64,000 bases of DNA from Marinilactibacillus kalidii (GCF_017599325.1 NZ_JAGFVM010000023.1:1-64000); one strand, 5' to 3'. Shown: positions 9,159-18,707, counted from the stretch's first letter. The notes: a model not told the origin generated them from the sequence alone. Numbers and translations: made by a program.

Positions 9159-9651
9159 TGCCATCCAAAAATGGGCAGATGAGCACCCTGATCTGTGGGA
9201 ATTCATAAAATTCAATGTCTTATCTAACTTAGCAACAATTACCAATTTTGTATTACTATGGATTGGAACAAATATTTTATTCGATGCTTTATCGAACAAT
9301 TCTTTCCATTGGTTTATCTTTCATTATGATGAAGGGAATGGTGGTTTTGGCGGCTTTTTATCTTTCTTAATTGCATACACAGGCGCACAAATCGTCAATT
9401 ACATTGTACAACGTAAATTTGTATTTGGTGCCGAAAATTCTATTAAAAGTACGCTTCATTGGTATATACTGACAGTAGTAGTGGCTGGATTCATTTCAAT
9501 CGTTCTGCCACAATACACGACAAATATTTTCTTGGATTTTGGATTGAATCTTACTATTTCTCAAACATTAGCTAACGTTATAAATATTTTAATTCAAGTA
9601 GCTATAAATTATCCGATGATGAAATTTGTTATAATGAAAAAGCATGACTAA
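9151..9651 (+). CDS. GtrA-like membrane protein
   Basis: Integral membrane protein of 166 aa with four predicted transmembrane segments (IKFNVLSNLATITNFVLLWI, a second near FLSFLIAYTGAQIVNY, a third near ILTVVVAGFISIVL, a fourth near IINYPMM-like end) and the family feature IVQRKFVF. GtrA-family proteins help move or use lipid-linked sugars during surface polysaccharide or teichoic acid glycosylation. I chose the ATG at 9151, preceded by AAAGAGG, over an upstream in-frame TTG at 9130. It overlaps the preceding GH3 gene by 8 bp, so the two are probably cotranslated. The adjacent GT2 gene suggests a GtrA/GtrB-like pair. Confidence 0.8.
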   Translation: MTSAIQKWADEHPDLWEFIKFNVLSNLATITNFVLLWIGTNILFDALSNNSFHWFIFHYDEGNGGFGGFLSFLIAYTGAQIVNYIVQRKFVFGAENSIKSTLHWYILTVVVAGFISIVLPQYTTNIFLDFGLNLTISQTLANVINILIQVAINYPMMKFVIMKKHD

Positions 9652-9725
9652 ATCACTACTAAACATGTTGAGATAAACAGCATCGTTTGTGGACGTTATA
9701 AACAAAAAGAAAAGGTGAATGATTC

Positions 9726-10742
9726 GTGAAGTTGTTATCTATAATAATCCCTAGTTACAATTCAAGTGCGTATATGAAAAAATGTATCGAAAGTTGTCTA
9801 GTTGGTGGTGAAGCGGTCGAAATTCTCATTGTTAACGATGGTTCTGTTGATCGCACAGCCGAAATAGCAGACACGTACGCTAAGGCATATCCTACTATAG
9901 TAAAAGCGATCCATCAGGAAAATAAAGGCCATGGTGGTGCGCTGAATACAGGGATTCGCAAAGCAACTGGAAAATACTTGAAAGTAGTAGATAGTGATGA
10001 TTGGTTAGATGAAGCTTCATTGAAAGAGCTTTTGAATCAAATACAGACACAAGTGCTGAATGATCATGAAGTTGATGTATTTATTACCAATTTTGTGCAT
10101 GAACAAGGTAAAACACTTATAAAGAAAGAAATGCACTATAGAGGCGTTATTAAGCCAGATACCATGCTGAACTGGAATGATATTGGTGTATTTAAAAAAA
10201 GACAATGTTTATTGATGCATTCTGTCATATACAAAACAGACTTACTGAAGGAAAGTGGTGTGCAATTACCTGAACACACTTTTTACGTTGATAATTTATT
10301 TGTTTTGGTTCCTTTGCAATTCGTTGAGACGCTATACTATTTGGATCGCCCACTTTACCGATACTCTATTGGACGAGAAGATCAATCTATTAATGAACAT
10401 GTGATGATGAAAAGACTGGACCAACAAATCAAAGTCAATAAATTATTAATAGATGAGTATAAAAGCGCACACCCGAAATCTGAAAAACTCAAAGCTTATC
10501 TTGCGCATCATGTAGAGGTAGTAACCATCATTTCAAGTGCACTGTTTAATCGTATCGGTACAGTTGAAAGTAAAAGAGCAAAACAAGCATTATGGCACTA
10601 CTTGCATGAGCATGCGGAAGAGGTATATATCAACTCAAAAGGGTCTTTTTATGAAAGAGTCGTGAATTTAGAAGGTCGAAGTGGTCAGATGATTTTTAGG
10701 ATCATCTATAAAACAGTACGAAAAGTAGCAGGTTACGGTTAA
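9726..10742 (+). CDS. Family 2 glycosyltransferase
   Basis: GT-A fold glycosyltransferase of 338 aa, starting at a GTG after AAAAGGTG. The N-terminal LLSIIIPSYNSSAYMKKCI nucleotide-binding strand, VNDGSVDRT, ENKGHGGALNTGI and the metal-binding VDSDDWLD (about 89-96) are classic GT2 elements. No long hydrophobic segments are obvious in the C-terminal half, unlike many GtrB/DPM-type enzymes, so it is probably peripheral or cytoplasmic. It lies between a GtrA-like gene and UDP-galactopyranose mutase. Transfer of a sugar, possibly galactofuranose, to a lipid or surface glycan is a reasonable inference but is not shown by the sequence. Confidence 0.85.
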   Translation: MKLLSIIIPSYNSSAYMKKCIESCLVGGEAVEILIVNDGSVDRTAEIADTYAKAYPTIVKAIHQENKGHGGALNTGIRKATGKYLKVVDSDDWLDEASLKELLNQIQTQVLNDHEVDVFITNFVHEQGKTLIKKEMHYRGVIKPDTMLNWNDIGVFKKRQCLLMHSVIYKTDLLKESGVQLPEHTFYVDNLFVLVPLQFVETLYYLDRPLYRYSIGREDQSINEHVMMKRLDQQIKVNKLLIDEYKSAHPKSEKLKAYLAHHVEVVTIISSALFNRIGTVESKRAKQALWHYLHEHAEEVYINSKGSFYERVVNLEGRSGQMIFRIIYKTVRKVAGYG

Positions 10743-10766
10743 TAATAGGTTGGTGAGGAATAAAGA

Positions 10767-11870
10767 ATGAAAAAAAAAGTACTAGTCGTCGGCGCTGGAT
10801 TGTTTGGCGCGACTTATGCGCATGAAATGGCAAATAAGGGATACGAGATTGACGTGATTGAAAAGCGCGATACAATCGGTGGAAATATTTATACCTATGA
10901 GCTGAAAGGGATTCAAGTCCACAAGTATGGGCCACATATTTTCCATACAGATGAGAAGTATATCTGGGACTATATTCAACAATTTGCAGACTTTAATCAT
11001 TATATCAATAGCCCGATTGCTAATTACTACGGAGAAATATATAACTTGCCTTTTAACATGAATACTTTCTCGCAAATGTGGAATATTAAAACACCGTTGG
11101 AAGCACAGAATATCATTGATCAACAACGTAAAACTGAGAAGCAAGGAAAACCCGAGAATCTAGAAGAACAAGCGATCAGCTTGATTGGAACAGATATTTA
11201 CGAAAAGCTGATCAAAGGGTATACGGAAAAGCAATGGATGAAAAAAGCAACGGAGTTACCCCCGTTTATCATAAGAAGAGTACCCGTTAGAATGACGTAT
11301 GACAACAACTATTATAATGACCGTTATCAAGGAATCCCGATAGGTGGTTACACTCAGATTATTGAGAGAATGTTAGATCATCAAATGATCAACGTACACC
11401 TAAACACTGATTTTATGGAGAACCGTCAACAGTATTTAGAAGAATACGATACAATCATTTATACAGGAAAAATTGATGAATTTTTTGACTATAGATTAGG
11501 CGATTTGGAGTACCGGAGTTTAAGATTTGAAACCGACGTGCTTGACTGCGAGAATTATCAAGGGAATGCTGTTGTGAATTACACAGATCCTGAGACACCT
11601 TATACAAGAATCATTGAACACAAACATTTTGATTTTGGAAAACAAGCGCAAACCGTCATTACCAGAGAATATCCAGATACCTATAGTCGCGAAAAAGAAG
11701 CTTACTATCCAATTAATAATACAAAAAACAATCGTTTATACTCAGAATATGTGAAGTTGAGTAAGGAAATAAAGAATGTTACATTTGCTGGACGCTTGGC
11801 GCAGTATCGTTACTACGATATGGAACATGTCATTGCCCTGGGGCTTAAGATGACATCTAAATTTGAATAG
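10767..11870 (+). CDS. glf: UDP-galactopyranose mutase
   Basis: Flavoenzyme of 367 aa that interconverts UDP-galactopyranose and UDP-galactofuranose, the donor for galactofuranosyl residues in surface polysaccharides. The Rossmann FAD motif VLVVGAGLFGATYAHEMA opens the protein, followed by IGGNIYTYE and HKYGPHIFHT. The central GYTEKQWMKKATELPPFII and the C-terminal GRLAQYRYYDMEHVIALGL are family signatures containing the conserved active-site arginines. The length is normal. It is the last gene of the GH3-GtrA-GT2 cassette, 24 bp after the glycosyltransferase, and is followed by a strong terminator. Confidence 0.95.
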   Translation: MKKKVLVVGAGLFGATYAHEMANKGYEIDVIEKRDTIGGNIYTYELKGIQVHKYGPHIFHTDEKYIWDYIQQFADFNHYINSPIANYYGEIYNLPFNMNTFSQMWNIKTPLEAQNIIDQQRKTEKQGKPENLEEQAISLIGTDIYEKLIKGYTEKQWMKKATELPPFIIRRVPVRMTYDNNYYNDRYQGIPIGGYTQIIERMLDHQMINVHLNTDFMENRQQYLEEYDTIIYTGKIDEFFDYRLGDLEYRSLRFETDVLDCENYQGNAVVNYTDPETPYTRIIEHKHFDFGKQAQTVITREYPDTYSREKEAYYPINNTKNNRLYSEYVKLSKEIKNVTFAGRLAQYRYYDMEHVIALGLKMTSKFE

Positions 11871-11896
11871 ATAGCATTAGTCGTGAAAGGCTAGTG

Positions 11897-11934
11897 GAAC
11901 AGTAAGGTTAGTCAATCTTACTGTTCTTTTTTTT
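11897..11934 (+). terminator. Rho-independent terminator after glf
   Basis: GAACAGTAAG at 11897-11906 pairs perfectly with CTTACTGTTC at 11917-11926 and is followed by a run of T. It closes the GH3-GtrA-GT2-glf cassette. Confidence 0.92.
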
Positions 11935-12207
11935 GCCCAAAATAGCTATACGTATGCATTTTCGATGTTTACAAACCGCATAAATGATTTTTTTGATTCA
12001 TAGGCTATTTCTCGCACTAGTTGGTCCCAAAACCTAAGCAGTCCTGAAAAATTGCTACGCAAACTATCCAGATAATAAAGGGTAAGTATATTTTAAGATA
12101 TAGCGACCTTCATTTTGATGTGCTAGAATTAACTAAACGAAGTCTTAGACAAAAAGAAAAATGGATTAACCATACGACGATGAATTATCAGAAATGAGAT
12201 GATCTTA
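11935..12207 (+). other. Intergenic region upstream of the LacI-type regulator
   Basis: About 270 bp without a gene. An extended -10 candidate TGCTAGAAT lies at about 12120-12128, about 80 bp before the regulator start, without a good -35. I see no coding sequence, structured RNA or strong operator. Confidence 0.35.
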
Positions 12208-13167
12208 TTGCCAACACTAAGTGATGTGGCAAAAAAAGCAAATGTTTCTAAAATGACCGTTTCCAGAGTGATCAATCACCCTGAACAAGTAACCGATGAA
12301 TTGAAACTAATGGTTCACGCTGCAATGAAAGAATTAAATTATAAACCCAATGTGATGGCCAAAGCATTAGCAAATAATCGTACACAAATCATAAAACTAT
12401 TGATTTTGGAAGAAATGGATTATGTTGAGCCTTATTATATGCAGTTGCTTGTCGGCATCGCCAATGAGTTAGACAAACACTCCTATGGTCTGCAATTGGT
12501 TACAAAACGAAATACAAAAATAGGAGATTCTGATGGCTATATTGTTTGCGGCATGAGAGAAGCAGACTATGAATGGCTGAACACACTAGATAAGCCCATG
12601 GTATTGTTTGGAGAGAATACGCATGGGTATGATTTTGTAGACAGTGATAATCAAAAAAGTACCGAAAAAGCTGTCGAGTATGGACTAATGCTCAATTACG
12701 AAACGATTATATTTGTAGGAATGGATGTTGCAGAGCCTTTTGCTCGTTCTAGAGAACAAGGCTATCGACGTGCGATGGCGCGTCTCGGTTTAAAACAGCA
12801 AGTGGTTAAACTCGAAAATCGATCTCGTTATGCAGCGACCTTTATTAAGGAAAATTGGGAAAATTTCGAGCCAAACACCTTATTTATCTGTGCTTCTGAT
12901 CGACTAGCTTTAGGCATCAGTAGAGAGTTAAAAGAAAGAGGTGGAAAAATTCCAGAAGAATATGGCATCATTGGACACGATGGGGTCTTTTTAGATCAAA
13001 TCGCTTATCCATTTCTGACTACACTTAAGCAATCACTTGATGAAATGGGTGTTGCGGCTGCTCAATTGGTATTAAACAAAGTGAATGCAGGTGGACTACC
13101 ACAAGAAAATGCCATTTTTGAAACGGAATTAAAACTAGGGGGCACCACTAGAGATCCATCGGTTTAA
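12208..13167 (+). CDS. malR: LacI family regulator of the maltodextrin genes (MalR-like)
   Basis: Repressor of 319 aa from the TTG at 12208 (MPTLSDVAKKANVSKMTVSR). An in-frame ATG three codons upstream is the alternative, but GAGATG is better spaced for the TTG, and MPTLSDVA is the usual LacI-family opening. The N-terminal helix-turn-helix and hinge (residues 1-60, NYKPNVMAKALA) are followed by a periplasmic-binding-protein-like sensor domain with GYIVCG, FVDSDNQ and the TTLKQSLDEMG segment. The gene precedes the starch-utilisation genes; candidate operators of related sequence lie at 13222-13235 and 18708-18721. The inducer is probably maltose or a maltodextrin, from context. Confidence 0.85.
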   Translation: MPTLSDVAKKANVSKMTVSRVINHPEQVTDELKLMVHAAMKELNYKPNVMAKALANNRTQIIKLLILEEMDYVEPYYMQLLVGIANELDKHSYGLQLVTKRNTKIGDSDGYIVCGMREADYEWLNTLDKPMVLFGENTHGYDFVDSDNQKSTEKAVEYGLMLNYETIIFVGMDVAEPFARSREQGYRRAMARLGLKQQVVKLENRSRYAATFIKENWENFEPNTLFICASDRLALGISRELKERGGKIPEEYGIIGHDGVFLDQIAYPFLTTLKQSLDEMGVAAAQLVLNKVNAGGLPQENAIFETELKLGGTTRDPSV

Positions 13168-13189
13168 CGGTTCTTAAAAATAGTCAAAG

Positions 13190-13221
13190 AAAAACCAACG
13201 CTCACAAGCGTTGGTTTTTTC
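13190..13221 (+). terminator. Rho-independent terminator after malR
   Basis: AAAAACCAACGCT pairs perfectly with AGCGTTGGTTTTT around a 4-nt loop, ending in T residues. It separates the regulator from the alpha-glucosidase transcription unit. Confidence 0.9.
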
Positions 13222-13235
13222 TGTTAACGGTAACA
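13222..13235. promoter_or_regulatory. Candidate LacI-type operator (MalR)
   Basis: TGTTAACGGTAACA has TGTTA/TAACA half-sites around a central CG. Its right half, CGGTAACA, is identical to the site at 18708-18721 in front of malE. The two shared sites flank the two promoters of the island, as expected for a local LacI-family repressor. Confidence 0.55.
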
Positions 13236-13280
13236 ACGAAGATTACCTTGTTTCTTTCAAGCTAGATGCTAGAATTATAT

Positions 13281-13293
13281 TGAAACCGCTTCA
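13281..13293. promoter_or_regulatory. Palindromic element near the alpha-glucosidase promoter
   Basis: TGAAACCGCTTCA is an imperfect palindrome resembling a cre site with one base missing in the right half. It lies just downstream of a -10-like TAGAAT (13270-13275) and just upstream of the ribosome binding site of the gene at 13310. It may bind CcpA or the local repressor. Confidence 0.4.
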
Positions 13294-13309
13294 TTAAGGA
13301 GGGCTTTGA

Positions 13310-14998
13310 ATGACAAATACAGAGATAAATAGCGAAGAAATCATTTACCAGATTTATCCAAAAAGTTTTTTGGATACCAATTATGATGGTATTGGAGATT
13401 TGAAAGGCGTTATCCAACGGCTTGATTATATACAAGAATTAGGTGTAACAGCGATCTGGTTGAATCCGATTTTTAGTTCTCCACATGTGGATAACGGCTA
13501 TGACGTATCCGATTATTACACAATTGATCCACAATACGGCACGATGGCATTAGTTGAGACAATGATTGATGAAGCACACAAAAGAGGACTCAAAATTTTA
13601 TTTGATCTTGTGTTGAATCATACCTCTTCCAAACATTACTGGTTTCAAGAAGCACTAAAAGGACCAGATAATCCTTACAGAGACTATTACATATGGAAGG
13701 AAGAAGCAGAAAAAGGTAAATTACCTAATAATTGGAAATCCTTTTTTGGTGGATCCGTATGGGAGAAAGAATCAGAAACAGGGGCTTACTATTTTCATCT
13801 TTTCGATAAAGAGATGCCGGATCTGAATTGGCAGAATGAAGCCGTGCGAAAAGAAATGATCAAAGTAGCGAAATTTTGGCTTGATAAGGGGGTTGATGGA
13901 TACAGACTTGACGCTTTTATCCATATGGAAAAAGCGGTTGGCTATCCAGATGCTCGTTATGCAGATCCTGGACAACTGGTCAGTGCGGAAGAATTTTTTG
14001 CTAATTTGCCTCGGGTAGATGACTATCTGAGAGAATTTTCTGCGTGTATCCGGGAATCGCATCCTGATGCCTATCTCTTAGGTGAAGCTGCCTCTGCAGA
14101 CCCAGAAAGAGCCGTCAATTATACATTTCCAAAGGGAGAAGCTTGCGACTCCATCGTTTCCTTTAAATATTTTCCGATGGATGAAAAGAAAAAAGATGAT
14201 CGTTTTCCATTAGAAAATCAAGAAGGTCAGTTAAATGTTACAGCTTTCAAACAAGTGATGGATGAATGGCAGCGCAAAGTTGGAGAAGTCAGTGAAATGA
14301 CACTTTACTTAAACAATCATGATATGCAGCGAGCAGTTTCACGGTTAGGTGACCCAACAGAATTTAGAGAAGAAAGTGCCAAAACACTTGCAGTAGCGAT
14401 GTATCTACAACGTGGCGTACCAGTCATGCTGAATGGAGAAGAAATCGGTATGAAAAATCTTTTATTGAAACGCTGGGAAAACACGCGCATTGAACGTATT
14501 CATGAAGTTTATGCAACGTTACTAGATAGAGGAATCTCTAAAGAGGAAGCACGAAATTATTTAAGTTCAATCAGTATCAATGCAAGTAGAGGCGCCATGC
14601 AGTGGACGGATGAACGCTTTGCTGGGTTTTCTACCGTTGAACCTTGGAGTGGCGTGAACCAGGAAAAACTGTACAACGTTGCTGTACAAGAAGTAGATCC
14701 TTCAAGTATTCTGACGTTTTACAAGCGGTTGATTCAAGTGAAAAAGACACCGTTATTTACGCATGGAGCCTATGAAATGTTAGTTTCTAAAAGTCCAATC
14801 ATGTCTTATAGACGTGTTTATGAAAATGAACAAGCCATTGTTTTATCCAATATAAGCGGTGAACCTCAAGAAAGTGACATCGACTTACCATTGTTTTCTG
14901 AACAAGATATCTTAGTGAGCGTTGGAGAATACAGCTATGAGGAAGAAACAATTACACTATCACCATTCGCTTCACTGGTGATCAAAACTACATTATAA
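13310..14998 (+). CDS. GH13_31 alpha-glucosidase, probably alpha-1,4-specific
   Basis: Cytoplasmic glucosidase of 562 aa that releases glucose from short malto-oligosaccharides. The (beta/alpha)8 barrel shows QIYPKSFLDTNYDGIGD, region I DLVLNHTS and region II GYRLDAF with nucleophile D201. Acid/base E259 is in LLGEAAS and D338 in YLNNHD. The residue after the nucleophile is Ala (A202); in this subfamily Ala or Thr there goes with alpha-1,4 and Val with alpha-1,6 preference. A C-terminal beta domain follows (about 480-562). The start follows AAGGAGGG. It is the first gene of the island after malR and is 14 bp from the next amylase gene. Confidence 0.9.
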   Translation: MTNTEINSEEIIYQIYPKSFLDTNYDGIGDLKGVIQRLDYIQELGVTAIWLNPIFSSPHVDNGYDVSDYYTIDPQYGTMALVETMIDEAHKRGLKILFDLVLNHTSSKHYWFQEALKGPDNPYRDYYIWKEEAEKGKLPNNWKSFFGGSVWEKESETGAYYFHLFDKEMPDLNWQNEAVRKEMIKVAKFWLDKGVDGYRLDAFIHMEKAVGYPDARYADPGQLVSAEEFFANLPRVDDYLREFSACIRESHPDAYLLGEAASADPERAVNYTFPKGEACDSIVSFKYFPMDEKKKDDRFPLENQEGQLNVTAFKQVMDEWQRKVGEVSEMTLYLNNHDMQRAVSRLGDPTEFREESAKTLAVAMYLQRGVPVMLNGEEIGMKNLLLKRWENTRIERIHEVYATLLDRGISKEEARNYLSSISINASRGAMQWTDERFAGFSTVEPWSGVNQEKLYNVAVQEVDPSSILTFYKRLIQVKKTPLFTHGAYEMLVSKSPIMSYRRVYENEQAIVLSNISGEPQESDIDLPLFSEQDILVSVGEYSYEEETITLSPFASLVIKTTL

Positions 14999-15012
14999 AA
15001 GGAGTCAATACA

Positions 15013-16902
15013 ATGAACACAGCAGCACTGTACCACCGAACAGAAAGTGAGTATGCTTATTTATACGAAAAAGATCACTTCCACATCCGTCTAAGAACAC
15101 AAGCGGGAGACGTTGCACACGTTGAACTATTAAGTGGAGATCCGTACACGATAGAGAACGACAAATGGTATGAGAATGGGAAGGAAATGCGGAAAGTTGC
15201 GAGTACGAATTTACATGACTACTGGCTGATTGATACACATGAGCAAACGAATCGGATGTCTTATGGATTCCACGTAACTGGTCGAGATGGAATCGAAGTA
15301 TTCTATTCAGACCAAGGCGTTTATCCCTACGATGAAGCCTTTTTGCAAGAAGCTAGTTTTTATTTTAGAATTCCCTATATCCACGAAATCGATGCCTTTA
15401 AAGCACCTGAATGGGTAAAAAATACAATCTGGTATCAAGTATTCCCGGATCGTTTTGAAAATGGGGATACCTCCATTGATCCTGAAGGAACATTACCGTG
15501 GGGAGACAAAGAAAACCCCTCTCGGGATGACTTTTATGGTGGAGATTTAAGAGGGGTAATCAACCGATTAGACTATTTAGAAGACCTAGGGATAAACGGA
15601 ATCTACCTCTGTCCTATTTTTAAAGCTTCTTCTAATCATAAATACGATACAATCGACTATTACGAGGTCGATCCTGGATTTGGAGACAAAGAAACCTTCA
15701 AAGAGTTAGTGGAGAAAGCACACGAAAGAGGCATCAAAATTATGCTGGATGCTGTTTTCAACCATCTAGGCTGGCATTCACCACAATGGCAAGATGTATT
15801 GAAACATCAGGAAGCATCGAAATATAAAGATTGGTTTTATATACACAGCTTCCCTGTCGATAATCTTGGTGACTTGACAACGGAGGAGTTGGAAGATGTT
15901 GGACGCGTTAATTATGAAACCTTTGCATTTACAGGACATATGCCGAAGTTGAATACAGCAAATCAAGAAGTACAAGACTATCTATTGGCTATTGCAAAAT
16001 ACTGGATAGAAGCCTTTGATATTGACGGATGGCGCTTGGATGTCGCCAACGAAGTGGACCATTTCTTTTGGAAAAAATTCTTCAAAGAAACAACAGCAGT
16101 GAAAGAGGATATCTATATTCTTGGTGAAATCTGGCATTCTTCACAAAAATGGTTGAACGGAGACGAGTTTCATGCAGTCATGAACTACGCGTTCAATGAC
16201 AATATTGAAAACTACTTTTTGAAAAAGATCATCACACCATCAAGAATGGTATCTGGCTTGAACGCTCAAATGATGTTATACAGACAGCAAACTTCAGAAG
16301 TCATGTTTAACTTATTAGACTCGCATGATACACCTCGATTATTAACAAAGGCTAAAGGCGATAAAGAGCTGGTTAAATCATCACTTGCTTTTATGTTTGC
16401 TCAAAAAGGAACACCATGTATTTTTTATGGAACGGAAATCGGTCTTTACGGAGAAATGGATCCTGATTGTAGAAAATGTATGATATGGGATGAAGCGCTG
16501 CAAGACCAAGAAATGTTGGACTTTACAAGGAATCTGATTGCTTTTAGAAAACACTATCAAAAGATTTTGACCTATGGAGAAGTCGAATGGCATGATGTTC
16601 GAGATGATGAGCAATTAATTGGATTCAAACGAACATTAGGAAATGAATCATTGATTTTTTATTTCAATCAAGATAAAGACGATGCCTTTTTAGATATGCT
16701 CCCGAGTGATGCCATATTATCTTTGGAGACAGCAACCGTTCATTATGACAATCAAGCCGTTCTTCATGAAAATGGTTTTGTGGTTTATTATCACGTAGAT
16801 ACAGAAGCAGAAAAACGCATGCGGACCGAACAAAAACGTCAACGAACAAAAGAAAGAATGAAACGCATGAAAGTTCTTCCCTCCCACTTAGTCAGAAATT
16901 AA
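15013..16902 (+). CDS. GH13_20 neopullulanase/cyclomaltodextrinase
   Basis: Intracellular maltodextrin-hydrolysing enzyme of 629 aa. An N-terminal CBM34-like beta domain (1-125) precedes the catalytic barrel, with WYQVFPDRFENGD, FYGGDLRGVINRLDYL, region I DAVFNH, nucleophile D343 in GWRLDVANEVDH, acid/base E372 in ILGEIWH and D439 in NLLDSHDT. The MPKLNTAN motif between regions is typical of the cyclomaltodextrinase/maltogenic amylase/neopullulanase group, which acts as dimers on cyclodextrins and branched dextrins. The last 30 residues are an odd strongly basic tail (RMRTEQKRQRTKERMKRMK). The start follows AAAAGGAG. It is a paralogue of the next gene. Confidence 0.9.
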   Translation: MNTAALYHRTESEYAYLYEKDHFHIRLRTQAGDVAHVELLSGDPYTIENDKWYENGKEMRKVASTNLHDYWLIDTHEQTNRMSYGFHVTGRDGIEVFYSDQGVYPYDEAFLQEASFYFRIPYIHEIDAFKAPEWVKNTIWYQVFPDRFENGDTSIDPEGTLPWGDKENPSRDDFYGGDLRGVINRLDYLEDLGINGIYLCPIFKASSNHKYDTIDYYEVDPGFGDKETFKELVEKAHERGIKIMLDAVFNHLGWHSPQWQDVLKHQEASKYKDWFYIHSFPVDNLGDLTTEELEDVGRVNYETFAFTGHMPKLNTANQEVQDYLLAIAKYWIEAFDIDGWRLDVANEVDHFFWKKFFKETTAVKEDIYILGEIWHSSQKWLNGDEFHAVMNYAFNDNIENYFLKKIITPSRMVSGLNAQMMLYRQQTSEVMFNLLDSHDTPRLLTKAKGDKELVKSSLAFMFAQKGTPCIFYGTEIGLYGEMDPDCRKCMIWDEALQDQEMLDFTRNLIAFRKHYQKILTYGEVEWHDVRDDEQLIGFKRTLGNESLIFYFNQDKDDAFLDMLPSDAILSLETATVHYDNQAVLHENGFVVYYHVDTEAEKRMRTEQKRQRTKERMKRMKVLPSHLVRN

Positions 16903-16932
16903 ACCGAACCGAGAGAATAAAGGGTGAATGGA

Positions 16933-18687
16933 TTGAATCGACAAGCTGTCTACCATAAAGCAAATAGTGCATATGCCTATATGAAAGATGCACGAACCAT
17001 GTGTCTGACACTTCGGACGGCCCATGATGTTGAGCGTGTCGCATTAGTGACGGATCATCCAGCTGGATGGGTAAAGGGTGAAAAGGGCTATTACTGGAAA
17101 AAAAAGAAAATAGAAATGAAAAAGATTGATCAAACAGCTCTCTACACCTACTGGCAGGTTGAACATCAACCGTTAAACCACCAGATGCGATACGGATTCT
17201 TACTGAAGTCAGGAAAAGCGTGTGGATTATATATCGAAAGAGGCTGGTTCTCCCCAGAAGATCACTTTATTGAAAATGATATCAATAGTTACTTTGCGTT
17301 TCCTTATATGCACGAATCGGAAGTCTTTCAAGCACCACGTTGGGTCAATGAGACGGTCTGGTATCAAATCATGCCAGACCGGTTCTACGATCCTAGAAAT
17401 CCTTCGTGGGGACGTGGAAAACAGTTTGGTCAATATGATTTTCACGGCGGAACACTGGAAGGTATCAAAGAAAAATTACCTTACTTAAAGCAACTAGGTA
17501 TCTCGGGTATTTATCTTACGCCGATTTTTAAAAGTCCAACAGCACATAAATATGATACTGAAAACTATATGGAAATTGATCCGAGGTTTGGAACTAAAGA
17601 AGATTTTAAAGCGCTGGTTGATGCAGCACATGCACTTAATATAAGCGTTTTGCTTGATGGCGTATTTAATCACATTGGAGACCATTCAGTCTTCTTTCAA
17701 GATGTACTGAAATATGGTGAGCAGTCTCTTTATAAAGACTGGTTTTATATCGAAAAATTTCCGCTTGAAAATAAAGAAGGTACTCGAATCGTTGACCACT
17801 ATCGACATTTCACACCTAATATGCCAAAGCTAAATACATTTAATCAAGACGTTCAAGCCTATTTAATAAAAGTCGCATTATACTGGATAGAGGAATATGA
17901 AATAGATGGATGGCGACTGGATGTCGTCAATGAAATCGACCATCACTTTTTAAGAATATTGCGAGCGCGTTTGAAAGCTGTACGTCCAGACTGTTACATT
18001 GTGGGAGAAATCTGGCATCATGCAGATGCTTGGTTACAAGGGGATCAACTGGATGGCGTAATGAACTATCCTTTAGGAAAGCCGATTCTTGAATGGATCG
18101 CAGCGAATCGATTATCTACACTTGAATTTCAGGAGCAATTTGTACAGGCACTTTTACAATACTCAGAAAATGTTAATCGAGGTATGCTGACGTTATTAGA
18201 TAGTCACGATGCACCGAGGTTATATGAATACGCTGGCTATGACCGTGAAAGAACAACACTGTGTTTGATCATGCTGTACTTATTACCAGGATCCATTTGT
18301 TTATATTACGGCACTGAAATCGGTATGGATGGTGGAGAAGATCCAAGTAATAGGAAACCGATGCAATGGACGGATGAGGTTAATGCAGATTTTAAACCAC
18401 TCATTAAACGGCTAGCTAGTCTGCGAAGATCCAATCTAGCCTTGTTTGCAGGAAACCAATTTGAGTTTTTAAAAGTTCAAGAAGATTTACTGGTCTTGAA
18501 AAAGAAAACGAAGACCCAAGCACTGTATCTTTTAATCAATCGGTCTCAGGAACAGCAACGGATTGAGATCATGGAGTTGAAAAATAGAAAAGGAAGAGAC
18601 CTATTGGAACAACAGTCTATTCTTACAGAGAATGTGATTGTATTGGCTTCTTTATCCTATAAACTTTACAAGTTCGAAAATAACTAG
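16933..18687 (+). CDS. Second GH13_20 neopullulanase/cyclomaltodextrinase
   Basis: Enzyme of 584 aa from the TTG at 16933. This start is preferred to the GTG at 16924 because AAAGGGTG is correctly spaced for it and MNRQAVYHKANSAYAYM aligns with the start of the preceding paralogue (MNTAALYHRTESEYAYL). The CBM34-like domain (1-130) and barrel carry WYQIMPDRFYD, region I DGVFNH, nucleophile D330 in GWRLDVVNEIDH, acid/base E359 in VGEIWHH and D426 in LLDSHDAPR. It lacks the basic tail of its neighbour. Tandem copies suggest different chain-length or branch preference. It ends before the malE promoter. Confidence 0.9.
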   Translation: MNRQAVYHKANSAYAYMKDARTMCLTLRTAHDVERVALVTDHPAGWVKGEKGYYWKKKKIEMKKIDQTALYTYWQVEHQPLNHQMRYGFLLKSGKACGLYIERGWFSPEDHFIENDINSYFAFPYMHESEVFQAPRWVNETVWYQIMPDRFYDPRNPSWGRGKQFGQYDFHGGTLEGIKEKLPYLKQLGISGIYLTPIFKSPTAHKYDTENYMEIDPRFGTKEDFKALVDAAHALNISVLLDGVFNHIGDHSVFFQDVLKYGEQSLYKDWFYIEKFPLENKEGTRIVDHYRHFTPNMPKLNTFNQDVQAYLIKVALYWIEEYEIDGWRLDVVNEIDHHFLRILRARLKAVRPDCYIVGEIWHHADAWLQGDQLDGVMNYPLGKPILEWIAANRLSTLEFQEQFVQALLQYSENVNRGMLTLLDSHDAPRLYEYAGYDRERTTLCLIMLYLLPGSICLYYGTEIGMDGGEDPSNRKPMQWTDEVNADFKPLIKRLASLRRSNLALFAGNQFEFLKVQEDLLVLKKKTKTQALYLLINRSQEQQRIEIMELKNRKGRDLLEQQSILTENVIVLASLSYKLYKFENN

Positions 18688-18707
18688 AATAAAAGGTTAT
18701 AAAATAC

